The notes: a model not told the origin generated them from the letters alone. Positions 1 to 9,069 are shown, counted from the stretch's first letter. The stretch is 64,000 nucleotides of DNA from Pseudomonas frederiksbergensis (GCF_003732665.1 NZ_MOBP01000005.1:310001-374000); one strand, 5' to 3'. Translations and numbers: made by a program.

Positions 1-659
1 GGCAGGGTGAAGTTGCCGTTGCCGCAATACAATTCCAGCAGATCGTCGGTGCGATCGCCCATGGCGTCGTAAGCCCAGTTCAGCATTTTCTGGTTCACGG
101 TGCCGTTGGGCTGGGTGAATGCGCCTTCCGGTTGGCGGTAGCTGAAGGTGCGGCCGCCGACGTCGAATTGCTCGACCACGTAGTCCTTTCCGATGACTTC
201 GCGCTTGCCCTTGGAGCGACCGATGATGCTGACGTTCAGGTCTGCCGCCAGTTTCGACGCGGCGGTGTGCCAGTGTTCGTCCAGGGGACGGTGGTAGCAC
301 AGGGTGATCATCGCATCGCCGGCCAGGGTGGTCAGGAACTCCACCTGGAACAGCTTGTGGCTCAGGGCCGCGCTCGCTTGCCACGCTGCCTTGAGCTTGG
401 GCATCAGCTCATTGATGCGCAGGCTGGCGATCGGGAACTCTTCGATCAGGATCGGCGTGCGTTTGTCATCCTGGGCAAACATCGCGTAGTGACGGTCGCC
501 GCCTTCGCGCCACAGGCGAAACTCCGCACGCAGGCGGAAGTTTTGCAGCGGCGAGTCGAACACTTCAGGTTCTGGCGCACCGAACGGGGCCAGCAGGTCA
601 CGCAAGCGCGTGACCTTTTCTTCGAGCTGTACGGCGTAGGCCTGGGAATCAAAAGTCAT
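1..659 (-). CDS. trmA: tRNA (uracil-5-)-methyltransferase TrmA, partial
   Basis: N-terminal about 219 residues of TrmA; the 3' end lies outside the window. TrmA transfers a methyl group from S-adenosylmethionine to C5 of U54 in the T-loop of tRNAs. The visible part opens with [16 protein letters not shown] and ends in the SAM-binding motif [11 protein letters not shown], which is typical of the family. The C-terminal catalytic cysteine region is not in view. The start codon overlaps the stop of the upstream permease gene in an ATGA arrangement (656-659), so the two genes are probably cotranscribed. P. aeruginosa has the same pair, from memory. Family assignment is secure. Confidence 0.95.
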   Translation of the reverse strand, partial: MTFDSQAYAVQLEEKVTRLRDLLAPFGAPEPEVFDSPLQNFRLRAEFRLWREGGDRHYAMFAQDDKRTPILIEEFPIASLRINELMPKLKAAWQASAALSHKLFQVEFLTTLAGDAMITLCYHRPLDEHWHTAASKLAADLNVSIIGRSKGKREVIGKDYVVEQFDVGGRTFSYRQPEGAFTQPNGTVNQKMLNWAYDAMGDRTDDLLELYCGNGNFTL

Positions 660-1951
660 GCGTTGAACCAACCCAACTTGATCACAAACAGAATCGACAG
701 AATCACCAGCGCCGGGTTCAGCTCACGGGCACGTCCGGACAGCAACTTGATCACGGTCCAGGCAATGAACCCGAAGGCAATGCCGTTGGCGATGGAATAG
801 GTGAACGGCATGGCCAGGGCGGTGACCACGACCGGTGCGGCGACGGTGATGTCGTCCCAGTCTATTTCCGCCAGGCCGGATGTCATCAGTACGGCGACGA
901 ACAGCAGCGCCGGTGCTGTGGCAAACGCCGGAACGCTGGCGGCCAGTGGCGAGAAGAACAGCGCCAGCAGGAACAGGATCGCGACCACGATGGCGGTCAA
1001 ACCCGTGCGGCCACCGGCGCTCACGCCAGCGGCGGATTCGATGTAACTCGTCGTAGTCGAAGTGCCCAGCAGCGAACCGGCCATGGCCGCGGTGCTGTCG
1101 GCGATCAGGGCCCGGCCCATTTTCGGCATGTGGCCGTCCTTGCCCATCAGGCCGGCGCGCTTGGCGACGCCGATCAGAGTGCCGGAGTTGTCGAACAGGT
1201 CAACGAACAGGAAGGCGAAGATCACGCTGACCAGACCGATGTCCAGGGCGCCCTTGATGTCCAGTTGCAGGAAGGTCGGGGCCAGGGACGGTGGCATCGA
1301 CATCACGCCGCCGAACGCGGTGAAGCCCATCACGATGGAAACAATGGTCACCACCAGGATGCCGATCAGTACCGCGCCGCGAACCTTCAGGGCTTCGAGG
1401 GCGACGATCAAGGCAAAACCGAGGGTCGCGAGGATCGGTGCCGGTTGTTTCAGGTCACCGAGGCCGACCATGGTCGCCGGGTTGCTGACCACGATGCCGG
1501 CGTTGTGCAGGGCGATCAGCGCCAGGAACAGGCCGATACCGGCGGCGATCGCCGAGCGCAGGGGCAGCGGGATGCTATTGATGATCCATTCACGGATGCG
1601 GAAGATCGACAGCAGGAAGAAGCACACGGCCGAAATGAACACCGCGCCCAGCGCCACTTGCCAGGTATGGCCCATGTGCAGGACCACGGTGTAGGTGAAA
1701 AAGGCGTTCAGGCCCATGCCCGGCGCGAGGGCGATCGGGTAGTTGGCGATCAGGCCCATCACCGTCGAGCCGAAGGCCGCGGCCAGGCACGTGGCGACAA
1801 ACACCGCGCCCTTGTCCATGCCGGTCTCGCCGAGGATGCTCGGGTTGACGAACAGAATGTAGGCCATGGCCAGGAAGGTCGTGACGCCCGCAAGAATCTC
1901 GGTGCGCACATTGGTGTTGTGTGCCTTGAGTTGAAACAGCCTTTCCAGCAT
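656..1951 (-). CDS. NCS2/AzgA-type purine (hypoxanthine/guanine/adenine) permease
   Basis: A 431-residue polytopic inner-membrane protein. It opens with [20 protein letters not shown] and the family motif [16 protein letters not shown], followed by the [11 protein letters not shown] segment in the first repeat and [17 protein letters not shown] in the second. These mark the AzgA branch (AdeP, GhxP, PbuG), which imports purine bases with protons. Substrate choice among adenine, guanine and hypoxanthine cannot be read from sequence. A GGGGAG ribosome site lies 5 nt before the ATG. The stop overlaps the trmA start by 4 nt. I saw no purine riboswitch in the 204-nt leader region upstream. Confidence 0.9.
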   Translation of the reverse strand: MLERLFQLKAHNTNVRTEILAGVTTFLAMAYILFVNPSILGETGMDKGAVFVATCLAAAFGSTVMGLIANYPIALAPGMGLNAFFTYTVVLHMGHTWQVALGAVFISAVCFFLLSIFRIREWIINSIPLPLRSAIAAGIGLFLALIALHNAGIVVSNPATMVGLGDLKQPAPILATLGFALIVALEALKVRGAVLIGILVVTIVSIVMGFTAFGGVMSMPPSLAPTFLQLDIKGALDIGLVSVIFAFLFVDLFDNSGTLIGVAKRAGLMGKDGHMPKMGRALIADSTAAMAGSLLGTSTTTSYIESAAGVSAGGRTGLTAIVVAILFLLALFFSPLAASVPAFATAPALLFVAVLMTSGLAEIDWDDITVAAPVVVTALAMPFTYSIANGIAFGFIAWTVIKLLSGRARELNPALVILSILFVIKLGWFNA

Positions 1952-2155
1952 GTCTGCTCCCCGTGGCGCGCAGTGCGCCGTGAATGTATCGACCTCAACA
2001 GCAAAGCACAGACTGCCCAGGGCACCCGGAATTTTCTGTGGGTCGGAAAAAGCCGCGCATCATACCAGCAGCGTGGGGTAATGGCTGCGATCGTCGGCGA
2101 TGTTTTGCCGTTCGCTGAACTGAGCCATACTGCGCGCCTGTTTGGGGGAGGGGTC

Positions 2156-2614
2156 ATGGTGGGCATCAAGGGCAATATCGTGCGGTCTGCGGGTCTGTTT
2201 TTCGCGTTGCTGGCCAGTGTGCCGGCGGTGATGGCGGCATCGGCACCACCGTTGAGCAACGTTCAGGTGCTCAAGGTGCAGTCGGCGGCGTGTGGCATTG
2301 AAAACATCTCGCCTGGGCAAGCGCAGACGACGTGCAATCACGGCGGGGCGAATATCAAGGTGTACGTGCTGGAGATGGGTTATGGCCGCACGCCGACCGT
2401 CCAGCTCGACGGTTTCAATCTCAAAGGGGCGCAAACCAATGTCTGCGCCTACGACAACGGCAACCCGACGCAATGCACCAGCACCCAGACGAGGGTTGTC
2501 GGCAAGCTGTACATCTTTGATCTGGGCGACAGGCAGGAAGGGACATTCACCTTCAGTAACCGCTCGATAAACGGCGGGGGCGACGCGGTTTCGACGCAGC
2601 TTTACATCAAGTAA
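2156..2614 (+). CDS. small secreted protein, probably DUF4879 family
   Basis: 152 residues. The first 27 form a signal peptide (hydrophobic core GLFFALLASVPAVMA, then ASAPP), so the mature protein should be periplasmic or secreted. The mature part is small and rich in beta-forming residues. It has four cysteines (ACGIEN, TTCNHGG, NVCAYD, TQCTST) that could form two disulfides, plus an HGGANIKVYVLEMGYGRTP stretch. This pattern resembles DUF4879, a family of unknown function; that match is from memory. The start was chosen at 2156 because GGGGGAGGGG lies just upstream and the signal peptide follows at once. A longer in-frame open stretch upstream is only read-through of the permease antisense strand. 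Confidence 0.75.
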   Translation: MVGIKGNIVRSAGLFFALLASVPAVMAASAPPLSNVQVLKVQSAACGIENISPGQAQTTCNHGGANIKVYVLEMGYGRTPTVQLDGFNLKGAQTNVCAYDNGNPTQCTSTQTRVVGKLYIFDLGDRQEGTFTFSNRSINGGGDAVSTQLYIK

Positions 2615-2680
2615 CGGCCAGCGCGAACAAGGAGCACTAAAGCTGACTACGCTTTAAGGATCATCCTGCGGACCGTGCCC

Positions 2681-3232
2681 ATGACCTTTAGAGCCCTGAT
2701 TACCCTCGCCGAGGGCATCGATGACCTGCAATGCGTGACCCTGATCGACGTGCTGCGCCGCGCCCAAGTCGAAGTGGTGGTGGCCAGCATCGAAGGCCGG
2801 CGCATGCTCACCTCCGCTCGCGGCACTCGCCTGACCGCCGACGCCATGCTCGTGGACCTGCTGGCCCAACCCTTCGACCTGATCGCCCTGCCCGGCGGTG
2901 CCGTTGGCGCGCAACACCTGGCCGCCCATCAACCCCTGCAACAACTGATCAAGGACCAGGCCGCCGCCGGTCGCCTGTTCGCCGGCGTCGCCGAAGCCCC
3001 GGCCGTGGCGCTGCAAGCCTTTGGTGTGTTGCGTCAACGGCGCATGACTTGCCTGCCGTCCGTCAGCCATCAATTGTCCGGCTGCACCTTCGTCGATCAA
3101 CCGGTGGTGGTCGATGGCAACTGCATCACCGCCCAAGGCTCCGGCGCAGCGTTGCCGTTTGCGCTGGCGCTGGTGGAAGCGCTATGCGGTAAAACCGTAC
3201 GGGCAGCGGTGGCGGGGGAGTTGTTGGTTTAG
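2681..3232 (+). CDS. DJ-1/PfpI superfamily protein lacking the catalytic cysteine
   Basis: 183 residues with the DJ-1/YajL layout throughout: LAEGIDDLQCV at the N terminus, VVVASIEG, DLIALPGG around residue 70, and RLFAGVAEAPAVAL at about 99-112. In YajL and DJ-1 the nucleophilic elbow reads AAICAAPA. Here the cysteine position is Ala104 (AGVAEAPA). The partner glutamate (DJ-1 Glu18) is Gln17. Both residues needed for glyoxalase, deglycase or peroxide-sensing chemistry are therefore absent, so a classical DJ-1 activity is unlikely. A GTG codon at 2675 is an alternative start, but ATG 2681 fits the family N terminus. The gene converges on higA with a 6-nt gap. Confidence 0.85.
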   Translation: MTFRALITLAEGIDDLQCVTLIDVLRRAQVEVVVASIEGRRMLTSARGTRLTADAMLVDLLAQPFDLIALPGGAVGAQHLAAHQPLQQLIKDQAAAGRLFAGVAEAPAVALQAFGVLRQRRMTCLPSVSHQLSGCTFVDQPVVVDGNCITAQGSGAALPFALALVEALCGKTVRAAVAGELLV

Positions 3233-3238
3233 AACGGC

Positions 3239-3526
3239 TCAGGCATGAACAGCAATGGGATCGATGGCCGGTTGCTCACGATGTTCCGCCTGCCAGAGGT
3301 CGTAGTCGATTTGAACACCTAGCCACATTCTGGCTTTACCGATGCCTGCCCGTTCCAGACGTACCGCCAGGTCCGGGCTGATTGGCGCGTGGCCATGCAG
3401 CACCCTGGAAAGATGTGGCCGCGCAAATCCGAGATGGCGGGCCAGTTCTGTGACGCTGATGCCAAGCTCGGGTAAGACGTCCTGCAACAATGTTTCGCCA
3501 GGGTGCGGCGGGTTGTGCATGGGCAT
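3239..3526 (-). CDS. higA: HigA-type antitoxin, XRE-family DNA-binding protein
   Basis: 95 residues. Residues about 8-70 form the HigA/VapI helix-turn-helix (HPGETLLQDVLPELGISVTE, then LARHLGFARPHLSRVLHG). The protein should neutralise the toxin encoded just upstream and repress the shared promoter. AGGAGG lies 7 nt before ATG 3526, which sets the start. The order toxin then antitoxin on the same strand, with a 14-nt gap, is the HigBA arrangement. The C-terminal tail after residue 75 is short and its role is not evident. Confidence 0.9.
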   Translation of the reverse strand: MPMHNPPHPGETLLQDVLPELGISVTELARHLGFARPHLSRVLHGHAPISPDLAVRLERAGIGKARMWLGVQIDYDLWQAEHREQPAIDPIAVHA

Positions 3527-3540
3527 GGTCCTGCCTCCTG

Positions 3541-3819
3541 TCAGTGATAGTCCAGATAGTCGACCAGTTCGATATCCGAGCCAATAAAACGAAAAATAAC
3601 CCGCCAGTTCCCCGAAACGCTGAGCGACCAATATTCGGCCAGCTCGCCCTTTAACGGATGTAAGCGCCATCCCGGAAGATCAAGGTCGCCGGGCACCACT
3701 GCGCGGTCCATGAACTGCAGCATTCGGGACAGACGTTTCGCATGGTCTGCGCGAATCCCACGAGTCGAACCGGTTTCATAGAAGCCTCGAAGGCCTTTGT
3801 GCTGAAAGGATTTGATCAT
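3541..3819 (-). CDS. higB: HigB-type toxin, RelE/ParE superfamily endoribonuclease
   Basis: 92 residues, a normal length for HigB. It opens with MIKSFQHKGLRGFYETGS and carries the family landmarks HAKRLSRMLQFMD, LPGWRLHPLKG, YWSLSVSGNWRVIFRF and VDYLDYH. HigB toxins cleave mRNA on the ribosome; that activity is inferred from the family. No strong ribosome site precedes ATG 3819, which may limit toxin synthesis relative to the well-translated antitoxin. The promoter region contains a 9-bp inverted repeat, listed separately. Confidence 0.9.
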   Translation of the reverse strand: MIKSFQHKGLRGFYETGSTRGIRADHAKRLSRMLQFMDRAVVPGDLDLPGWRLHPLKGELAEYWSLSVSGNWRVIFRFIGSDIELVDYLDYH

Positions 3820-3833
3820 GGGGGAAGTGTAAG

Positions 3834-3870
3834 GCGATACATTACACTCGATGCGGTATCTATGTATCGC
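3834..3870. promoter_or_regulatory. probable HigA operator, inverted repeat upstream of higBA
   Basis: GCGATACAT at 3834-3842 and its exact reverse complement ATGTATCGC at 3862-3870 are separated by 19 bp. They lie 15-51 nt upstream of the higB start, between higBA and the divergent paoA-like gene. The position suits autoregulation by HigA or the HigBA complex. Binding is inferred. Confidence 0.55.
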
Positions 3871-4012
3871 ACTTGGTCGGCACATTTGTGCTTTGAGTGG
3901 TATTGCGCCACAGATCAATTCCTTTGAACGCCCATCCCACCCTCGAAGTCGTACCCCTTATGACGGCGGTTAGCCAAAACGCCGCGAATGTACGACCAAC
4001 CGTGAGGTGTTT

Positions 4013-4534
4013 ATGAGCGCGATCATTTCCGACGCTGCGCCGTCGGTGTTCACCCGTCATCCGCTGCGCCTGCGGCTCAACGGCCAGGTCCGTGAGCTTG
4101 TTGTGCTGCCGTGGACCACGCTGCTGGACCTGCTGCGCGAGCAATTGGACCTGGTGGGCACCAAGAAGGGTTGCGACCACGGCCAGTGCGGGGCTTGTAC
4201 GGTGCTGCTCAACGGCAAGCGGGTGAATGCCTGCCTGACCCTGGCGGTGATGTGCGACGGGGCCGAGTTGACCACCATCGAAGGCCTGGCCGACGGCGAA
4301 GCGCTGCACCCGATGCAGCAAGCTTTTATCAAGCACGATGCCTTTCAATGCGGCTATTGCACGCCGGGGCAGATTTGCTCGGCGGTGGGGCTGGTCAATG
4401 AAGGCCGGGCGCAGACCAGCGAGCAGATCAAGGAACTGATGAGCGGTAACCTCTGCCGTTGTGGCGCCTACAGCAATATCCGCGATGCCATTGAAGACGC
4501 GTTGCCTGCGTGCCAGCAAGGAGGTGGCCAATGA
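4013..4534 (+). CDS. molybdenum aldehyde oxidoreductase, [2Fe-2S] subunit (PaoA-like)
   Basis: 173 residues carrying both iron-sulfur sites of the xanthine oxidase family. The plant-ferredoxin type site is Cys54, Cys59, Cys62 and Cys74 (GCDHGQCGACTVLLNGKRVNA). The alpha-helical site is Cys113, Cys116, Cys148 and Cys150 (CGYCTPGQ and CRCGAY). The subunit passes electrons from the Mo centre to FAD. E. coli PaoA carries a twin-arginine signal, but none is visible here: the N terminus is MSAIISDAAPSVFTRHPLRL. The enzyme is therefore probably cytoplasmic or differs from the E. coli type. GAGG lies 5 nt before ATG 4013. The stop overlaps the next gene by 4 nt, so this is a tight operon. Confidence 0.92.
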   Translation: MSAIISDAAPSVFTRHPLRLRLNGQVRELVVLPWTTLLDLLREQLDLVGTKKGCDHGQCGACTVLLNGKRVNACLTLAVMCDGAELTTIEGLADGEALHPMQQAFIKHDAFQCGYCTPGQICSAVGLVNEGRAQTSEQIKELMSGNLCRCGAYSNIRDAIEDALPACQQGGGQ

Positions 4535-5517
4535 ATCCCTTCCACTACAGCAGACCCAATTCGGTCGAGGACGCTGTGCACCTTGCCGGTCCCGCATCAC
4601 GCTTCATCGCCGGCGGTACGAATCTTCTGGATTTGATGAAGGAAAACCTCACCCGCCCCGAACACCTGATCGACATCACCGGCCTGCCGCTGCGTGAGGT
4701 CACGGAAACGGCGAAGGGCGGGTTGCTGATCGGTGCATTGGTCAGCAACGCTGATCTGGCCTGGCACCCGCTGATCGAGCAACGTTATCCGCTGTTGTCC
4801 CAAGCCATCCTGGCCGGCGCCTCGCCGCAATTGCGCAACATGGCCAGTACCGGCGGCAATCTATTGCAACGCACGCGCTGCTATTACTTCTACGACGCCA
4901 ATGTGCCCTGTAATAAGCGCGAACCCGGCAGTGGCTGCCCGGCGCGGGATGGGTTGAACCGGATTCACGCGATCTTTGGCGCCAGTGCGCAATGCGTCGC
5001 TACTCACCCGTCGGACATGTGCGTGGCTTTGGCGGCACTGGAAGCGGTGGTGCATGTGCAAGGTCGTAATGGCTCAAGAACCCTCGAGTTTGCCGACTTC
5101 CACCGTTTGCCCGGCGACAGCCCCGAGCGCGATAACCACTTGGCCGACGATGAGCTGATCACCGCCATCGAATTGCCCGCCGCCGGTTTTGCCGAGCACA
5201 GTCACTACCTGAAAATTCGTGATCGGGCGTCTTACGCCTTCGCCCTGGTTTCGGTGGCCGCTGCGCTGGAATTCACCGGGCCGGTAATTCGCGAAGCACG
5301 GTTGGTGCTTGGTGGCGTGGCGCACAAACCCTGGCGCGACGAGGCGGTGGAGAATTGGCTGGTGGGCAAATCGGCCACTCGCGAAACCTTCGTTGCCGCC
5401 GCCGATGCCTTGTTGCAACACGCCCAGCCGCTGGAACACAACGCGTTCAAAGTCACCCTGGCACGCCGCGCGATCATCCGCGCCTTGAGCGATGCCGCGC
5501 AGGGAGTGCAAGCCTGA
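4531..5517 (+). CDS. molybdenum aldehyde oxidoreductase, FAD-binding subunit (PaoB-like)
   Basis: 328 residues, the medium FAD subunit. FAD-binding motifs are FIAGGTNLLDLMKEN near residue 25 and ASPQLRNMASTGGNLLQRTR near 98-116. The insertion after that motif has Cys117, Cys127, Cys136 and Cys155, matching the extra [4Fe-4S] site known for PaoB and 4-hydroxybenzoyl-CoA reductase. A C-terminal CO-dehydrogenase flavoprotein domain follows. It overlaps the upstream stop by 4 nt (ATGA) and the downstream start by 1 nt (TGATG), which indicates coupled translation. Confidence 0.92.
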   Translation: MNPFHYSRPNSVEDAVHLAGPASRFIAGGTNLLDLMKENLTRPEHLIDITGLPLREVTETAKGGLLIGALVSNADLAWHPLIEQRYPLLSQAILAGASPQLRNMASTGGNLLQRTRCYYFYDANVPCNKREPGSGCPARDGLNRIHAIFGASAQCVATHPSDMCVALAALEAVVHVQGRNGSRTLEFADFHRLPGDSPERDNHLADDELITAIELPAAGFAEHSHYLKIRDRASYAFALVSVAAALEFTGPVIREARLVLGGVAHKPWRDEAVENWLVGKSATRETFVAAADALLQHAQPLEHNAFKVTLARRAIIRALSDAAQGVQA

Positions 5518-7718
5518 TGAATACGTTCACCCTACCGATGGGCCAGCCGCTGGACCGGGTCGATGGTCCTCTCAAAGTCACCGGCCAGGCTCGTTATGCC
5601 GGGGAGTTTCCCGAGGATGGCTTGCTGCATGGCAGCGTGGTGTCCAGTCGCATTGCCAGCGGGCGGGTGCTCAGCATCGACACATCCCAGGCCCTTGCAT
5701 TACAAGGTGTGGTCGCGGTGATTGATCACACGAACCGCCCGAAGATCGCCAGTTACGACAAAGACTACGAAGATGCCGACTCCGCCGAGGGCTCGCCGTT
5801 TCGCCCGTTGTACAACGATCGGGTGTTGTACAGCGGCCAGCCGTTGGCCATGGTGGTGGCGGATAACCTGGAACTGGCGCGGTATGCCGGCTCATTGATA
5901 ACCATTGAATATGAGGCCGAACCGCATCAGACCGATCTGCTGAGCCTGCAAGACGAAGCCCGTCCGGCACCCGCCGAAGTCCCCAAACCCCGTGGGAATT
6001 TTCAGGCCGAATTTGCCGGCGCGGCCATGAGCCTGGATCTGAACTACAGCACCCCCATCGAGCATCACAACCCGATGGAACCCCACGCCAGTACCGTGCT
6101 GTATCAGGCCGACGGTAGCCTGCACATCCACGACAAGACCCAGGGGCCGCAGAACTGTCAGTCCTACGTGCAAAAGGTCTTTGGATTACAGAAAGAGCAG
6201 GTCAGGATTTTTGCCGCTTATGTCGGCGGGGCGTTCGGTTCCGGCCTGCGTCCGCAATATCAACTGCCGCTGGCGGTGATGGCGGCGCTGCACCTCAAGC
6301 GTTCCGTTCGCGTGACGTTGACGCGCCAGCAGATGTTCACCTTCGGTTATCGCCCCCGGACCTTGCAGCGTTTGCAGTTGGGCGCGGCCGCCAATGGGCG
6401 TTTGCTCGCGCTGGCACACACCGCCATCGGCCAGACCTCGCGTTTCGAGGATTTCACCGAACACGTGGTGGAGTGGAGCGGCATGCTCTATCACTGCGAC
6501 AACGTGCAACTGACCTACAAACTGGTGCCGCTGGACGTTTTCACGCCGTTGGACATGCGGGCCCCGGGCGCGGCGTTGGGGTTGATTGGTCTTGAATGTG
6601 CGATGGACGAACTGGCCTGCGCCCTGGCCATTGATCCAGTGCAACTGCGCCTGATCAACTATTGCGAACGCAACCAGAACGAAGACAAACCCTATTCCAG
6701 CAAGGAGCTGCGCGAGTGCTACGCCCAGGGTGCGAAGCGCTTTGGCTGGGAGCAGCGTGATCCGGAGCCGCGCAGCATGCGCCAGGGCCGGCAACTGGTC
6801 GGTTGGGGCATGGCCGGTGGTGTCTGGGAGGCCATGCAAATGAAGGCCAGCGCCAAGGCATCGCTCAATCACCAGGGCCAACTCACCGTCAGCAGCGCGA
6901 CCACCGACATCGGCACCGGAACCTACACGGTGATGACGCAAATCGCCGCCCAGGCGTCAGGCGTTTCGCTGAAGGATGTCACCTTTGTCCTCGGCGACTC
7001 TTCATTGCCCACCGCGCCGTTGCAGGGTGGCTCGTTTACCGTTTCATCCGTGGGCACGGCGGTGCAGCAGGCCTGTGAAGCCTTAAAGGAAAAACTGCTC
7101 GCGGTGGCCCGGCAAACCCATCCGGCGTTCGGCGGCGCCACCCTGGAACAGGCGACGTTCGAAGAAGGGCAGTTGTCCTGCGGCGAGGCACGGGTCTCGC
7201 TGGCCGAACTCGCCAGAGACAGCGGCTTCGAGAATCTGGAAGTTCAGGTCGATGCCGAACCTGACAAAAAGCGCGAAGCCTACGCCACCGCTACCCATTC
7301 GGCGGTGTTTGTCGAAGTGTTGGTCGATGAAGATTTAGGTACGGTGAAGGTCAATCGAGTGGTCAGCGCCATCGCCGCCGGCCGGGTGATCAATCCGAAA
7401 ATGGCCCGCAGCCAGATTCTCGGCGGCGTGGTGTGGGGCATCGGCATGGCATTGCACGAAGAGACGCAGACCGACCACGCTCTGGGCCGCCACATGAACC
7501 ACAGCCTGGCGGAGTACCACATCCCGGTAAATGCCGATATCGGCGACATTGACGTGCTGTTCGTCGAAGAACACGACCCGATCGTCAACGCCCTCGGGTC
7601 CAAGGGTGTGGGCGAGATCGGCATCGTCGGGGTAGCGGCGGCAGTGGCCAATGCGATCTATCACGCTACCGGCAAACGGGTGCGGGACTTCCCGATCACC
7701 CTGGATAAATTGCTCTAG
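5517..7718 (+). CDS. molybdenum aldehyde oxidoreductase, Mo-cofactor catalytic subunit (PaoC-like)
   Basis: 733 residues, almost the same length as E. coli PaoC (732). It has GQPLDRVDGPLKVTGQARYA at the N terminus, the Mo-pterin motifs GGAFGSGLRPQ and MRAPGAALGLIGLE, and the catalytic glutamate at about residue 700 in GSKGVGEIGIVG. It oxidises aldehydes (aromatic ones in PaoABC) to acids using a molybdopterin cytosine dinucleotide cofactor. The actual substrate is unknown. No XdhC/PaoD-type cofactor insertase lies in this window, so one must be supplied elsewhere. The stop codon overlaps the stop of the convergent MFS gene in a CTAG palindrome. Confidence 0.92.
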   Translation: MNTFTLPMGQPLDRVDGPLKVTGQARYAGEFPEDGLLHGSVVSSRIASGRVLSIDTSQALALQGVVAVIDHTNRPKIASYDKDYEDADSAEGSPFRPLYNDRVLYSGQPLAMVVADNLELARYAGSLITIEYEAEPHQTDLLSLQDEARPAPAEVPKPRGNFQAEFAGAAMSLDLNYSTPIEHHNPMEPHASTVLYQADGSLHIHDKTQGPQNCQSYVQKVFGLQKEQVRIFAAYVGGAFGSGLRPQYQLPLAVMAALHLKRSVRVTLTRQQMFTFGYRPRTLQRLQLGAAANGRLLALAHTAIGQTSRFEDFTEHVVEWSGMLYHCDNVQLTYKLVPLDVFTPLDMRAPGAALGLIGLECAMDELACALAIDPVQLRLINYCERNQNEDKPYSSKELRECYAQGAKRFGWEQRDPEPRSMRQGRQLVGWGMAGGVWEAMQMKASAKASLNHQGQLTVSSATTDIGTGTYTVMTQIAAQASGVSLKDVTFVLGDSSLPTAPLQGGSFTVSSVGTAVQQACEALKEKLLAVARQTHPAFGGATLEQATFEEGQLSCGEARVSLAELARDSGFENLEVQVDAEPDKKREAYATATHSAVFVEVLVDEDLGTVKVNRVVSAIAAGRVINPKMARSQILGGVVWGIGMALHEETQTDHALGRHMNHSLAEYHIPVNADIGDIDVLFVEEHDPIVNALGSKGVGEIGIVGVAAAVANAIYHATGKRVRDFPITLDKLL

Positions 7719-8953
7719 ACCTTGGCTTCTTCCTTGGCCACATGCATGCGGTCGCGGTTGGCCAGGGTCGGGAAGAGTTTGATCCAGGTGCCGGTCACCA
7801 CCAGGGTGCCGATGCCGCCCATGACCACCGCCGGCACGGTGCCGAACCAGTGGGCGGTGAGGCCGGATTCGAACTCGCCCAACTGGTTCGAAGCGCCGAT
7901 GAACAGGCCATTCACGGCGCTGACCCGGCCACGCATTTCGTCCGGGGTTTCCAGTTGCACGAAGGAGGCGCGGATCACCATGCTGATCATGTCCGCCGCG
8001 CCCAGCACCACCAGTACCGCCAGGGAAAACCAGAACGAGGTGGACAAGCCGAAGGCGATGGTCGCCACGCCGAACACGCCGACGGCGGTGAACATCACCC
8101 GTCCGACTTTGCGTTCCACGGCAAACCGCGCCAGGAACAGCGACATCAATAGCGCCCCCACCGCTGGCGCTGAACGTAGCAGGCCCAGGCCCCAGGGGCC
8201 GGTCAGCAGAATGTCCTTGGCAAATACCGGCAGCAACGCCGTCGCGCCGCCCAGCAGCACGGCGAACAGGTCCAGGGAAATCGCCCCGAGGATATCCGGG
8301 CGGCTGCGGATGAAACGAATCCCGGCCAGCAGCGAATCCATGGTCGCCTTGCCTTTGTTCAGCGGCGTCTGCCGGGCCGGCAAGTTGAGCATCAGGCAGC
8401 AGGCGATGATGTACAGCACCACCGTCGGCCCGTAGACCCAGACACTGCCGAAGGCGTAGAGCAAACCGCCGAGTGCCGGGGCGACGATGGTGGCCGATTG
8501 CTGCGCCGATTGTGCGGCGGCCACCGCCCGGGGAAACAAGGCACTGGGCACGATGCTCGGCAGCAAAGCCTGGGTGGTCGGCATTTCGAAGGAGCGGGCG
8601 GCGCCGAGCAGGAAGGCGAGGATGAAGATCATTTCCCGGGTGACATGATCGGTGGCGCTGCCAATGGCCAGGGACAGGGCGATCAAGGCTTGCAAGGACT
8701 GGCAGATTGCCGCGACTTTGCGTCGGTCGTAACGGTCGGCGACATGCCCGGTGTGCAGCATGAACAGCACCCGCGGGGCGAACTCGACCAACCCCACCAG
8801 CCCCAGATCCAGCACGTTGCCGGTCAATTGGTACAGGTTCCAGCCAATGGCCACGGTGAGCATCTGAAAACCGCTGGCTGTGAACACCCGGGCCAGCCAG
8901 AACGCAATGAAAGGACGGTGATGACGTAACAGCAGGGGCGCTTGGCTGGGCAT
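7715..8953 (-). CDS. MFS transporter, probable exporter (enterobactin-exporter-like)
   Basis: About 412 residues and roughly 12 membrane segments. The MFS loop motif appears as GHVADRYDRRKVA after helix 2. The opening RHHRPFIAFWLARVFTASGF and the overall pattern resemble the MFS_3 group (EntS and related exporters). Substrate cannot be predicted. The reading frame extends upstream to a TTG at 8998 (427 residues). Neither start has a clear ribosome site, and I prefer ATG 8953 because it sits directly before the conserved N terminus. It converges on the Mo oxidoreductase operon and ends inside its stop codon. Confidence 0.8.
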   Translation of the reverse strand: MPSQAPLLLRHHRPFIAFWLARVFTASGFQMLTVAIGWNLYQLTGNVLDLGLVGLVEFAPRVLFMLHTGHVADRYDRRKVAAICQSLQALIALSLAIGSATDHVTREMIFILAFLLGAARSFEMPTTQALLPSIVPSALFPRAVAAAQSAQQSATIVAPALGGLLYAFGSVWVYGPTVVLYIIACCLMLNLPARQTPLNKGKATMDSLLAGIRFIRSRPDILGAISLDLFAVLLGGATALLPVFAKDILLTGPWGLGLLRSAPAVGALLMSLFLARFAVERKVGRVMFTAVGVFGVATIAFGLSTSFWFSLAVLVVLGAADMISMVIRASFVQLETPDEMRGRVSAVNGLFIGASNQLGEFESGLTAHWFGTVPAVVMGGIGTLVVTGTWIKLFPTLANRDRMHVAKEEAKV

Positions 8954-9069
8954 CTGAAGGCAGGTCTTGAGCGAGGGAAGGGTTGAGACTATCACCAAGC
9001 TGTAACAAGAAGTTGCGCTGACAAAAAATTTAGGTAGCTAGACATCGATCTCGAAAACACCGGAATCCC

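Noticed and set aside
132..800. 222-codon forward frame over trmA and the permease end
   Set aside because: It crosses two well-defined reverse-strand genes and shows no domain.
1952..2155. Search for a purine riboswitch upstream of the purine permease
   Set aside because: No conserved three-way-junction core or loop pairing could be seen, and purine riboswitches are rare in this group.
7335..9008. 557-codon reverse-strand frame over paoC and the MFS gene
   Set aside because: It runs in a different frame through the MFS gene and gives a low-complexity Arg/Gly-rich product. The MFS frame has clear membrane helices.
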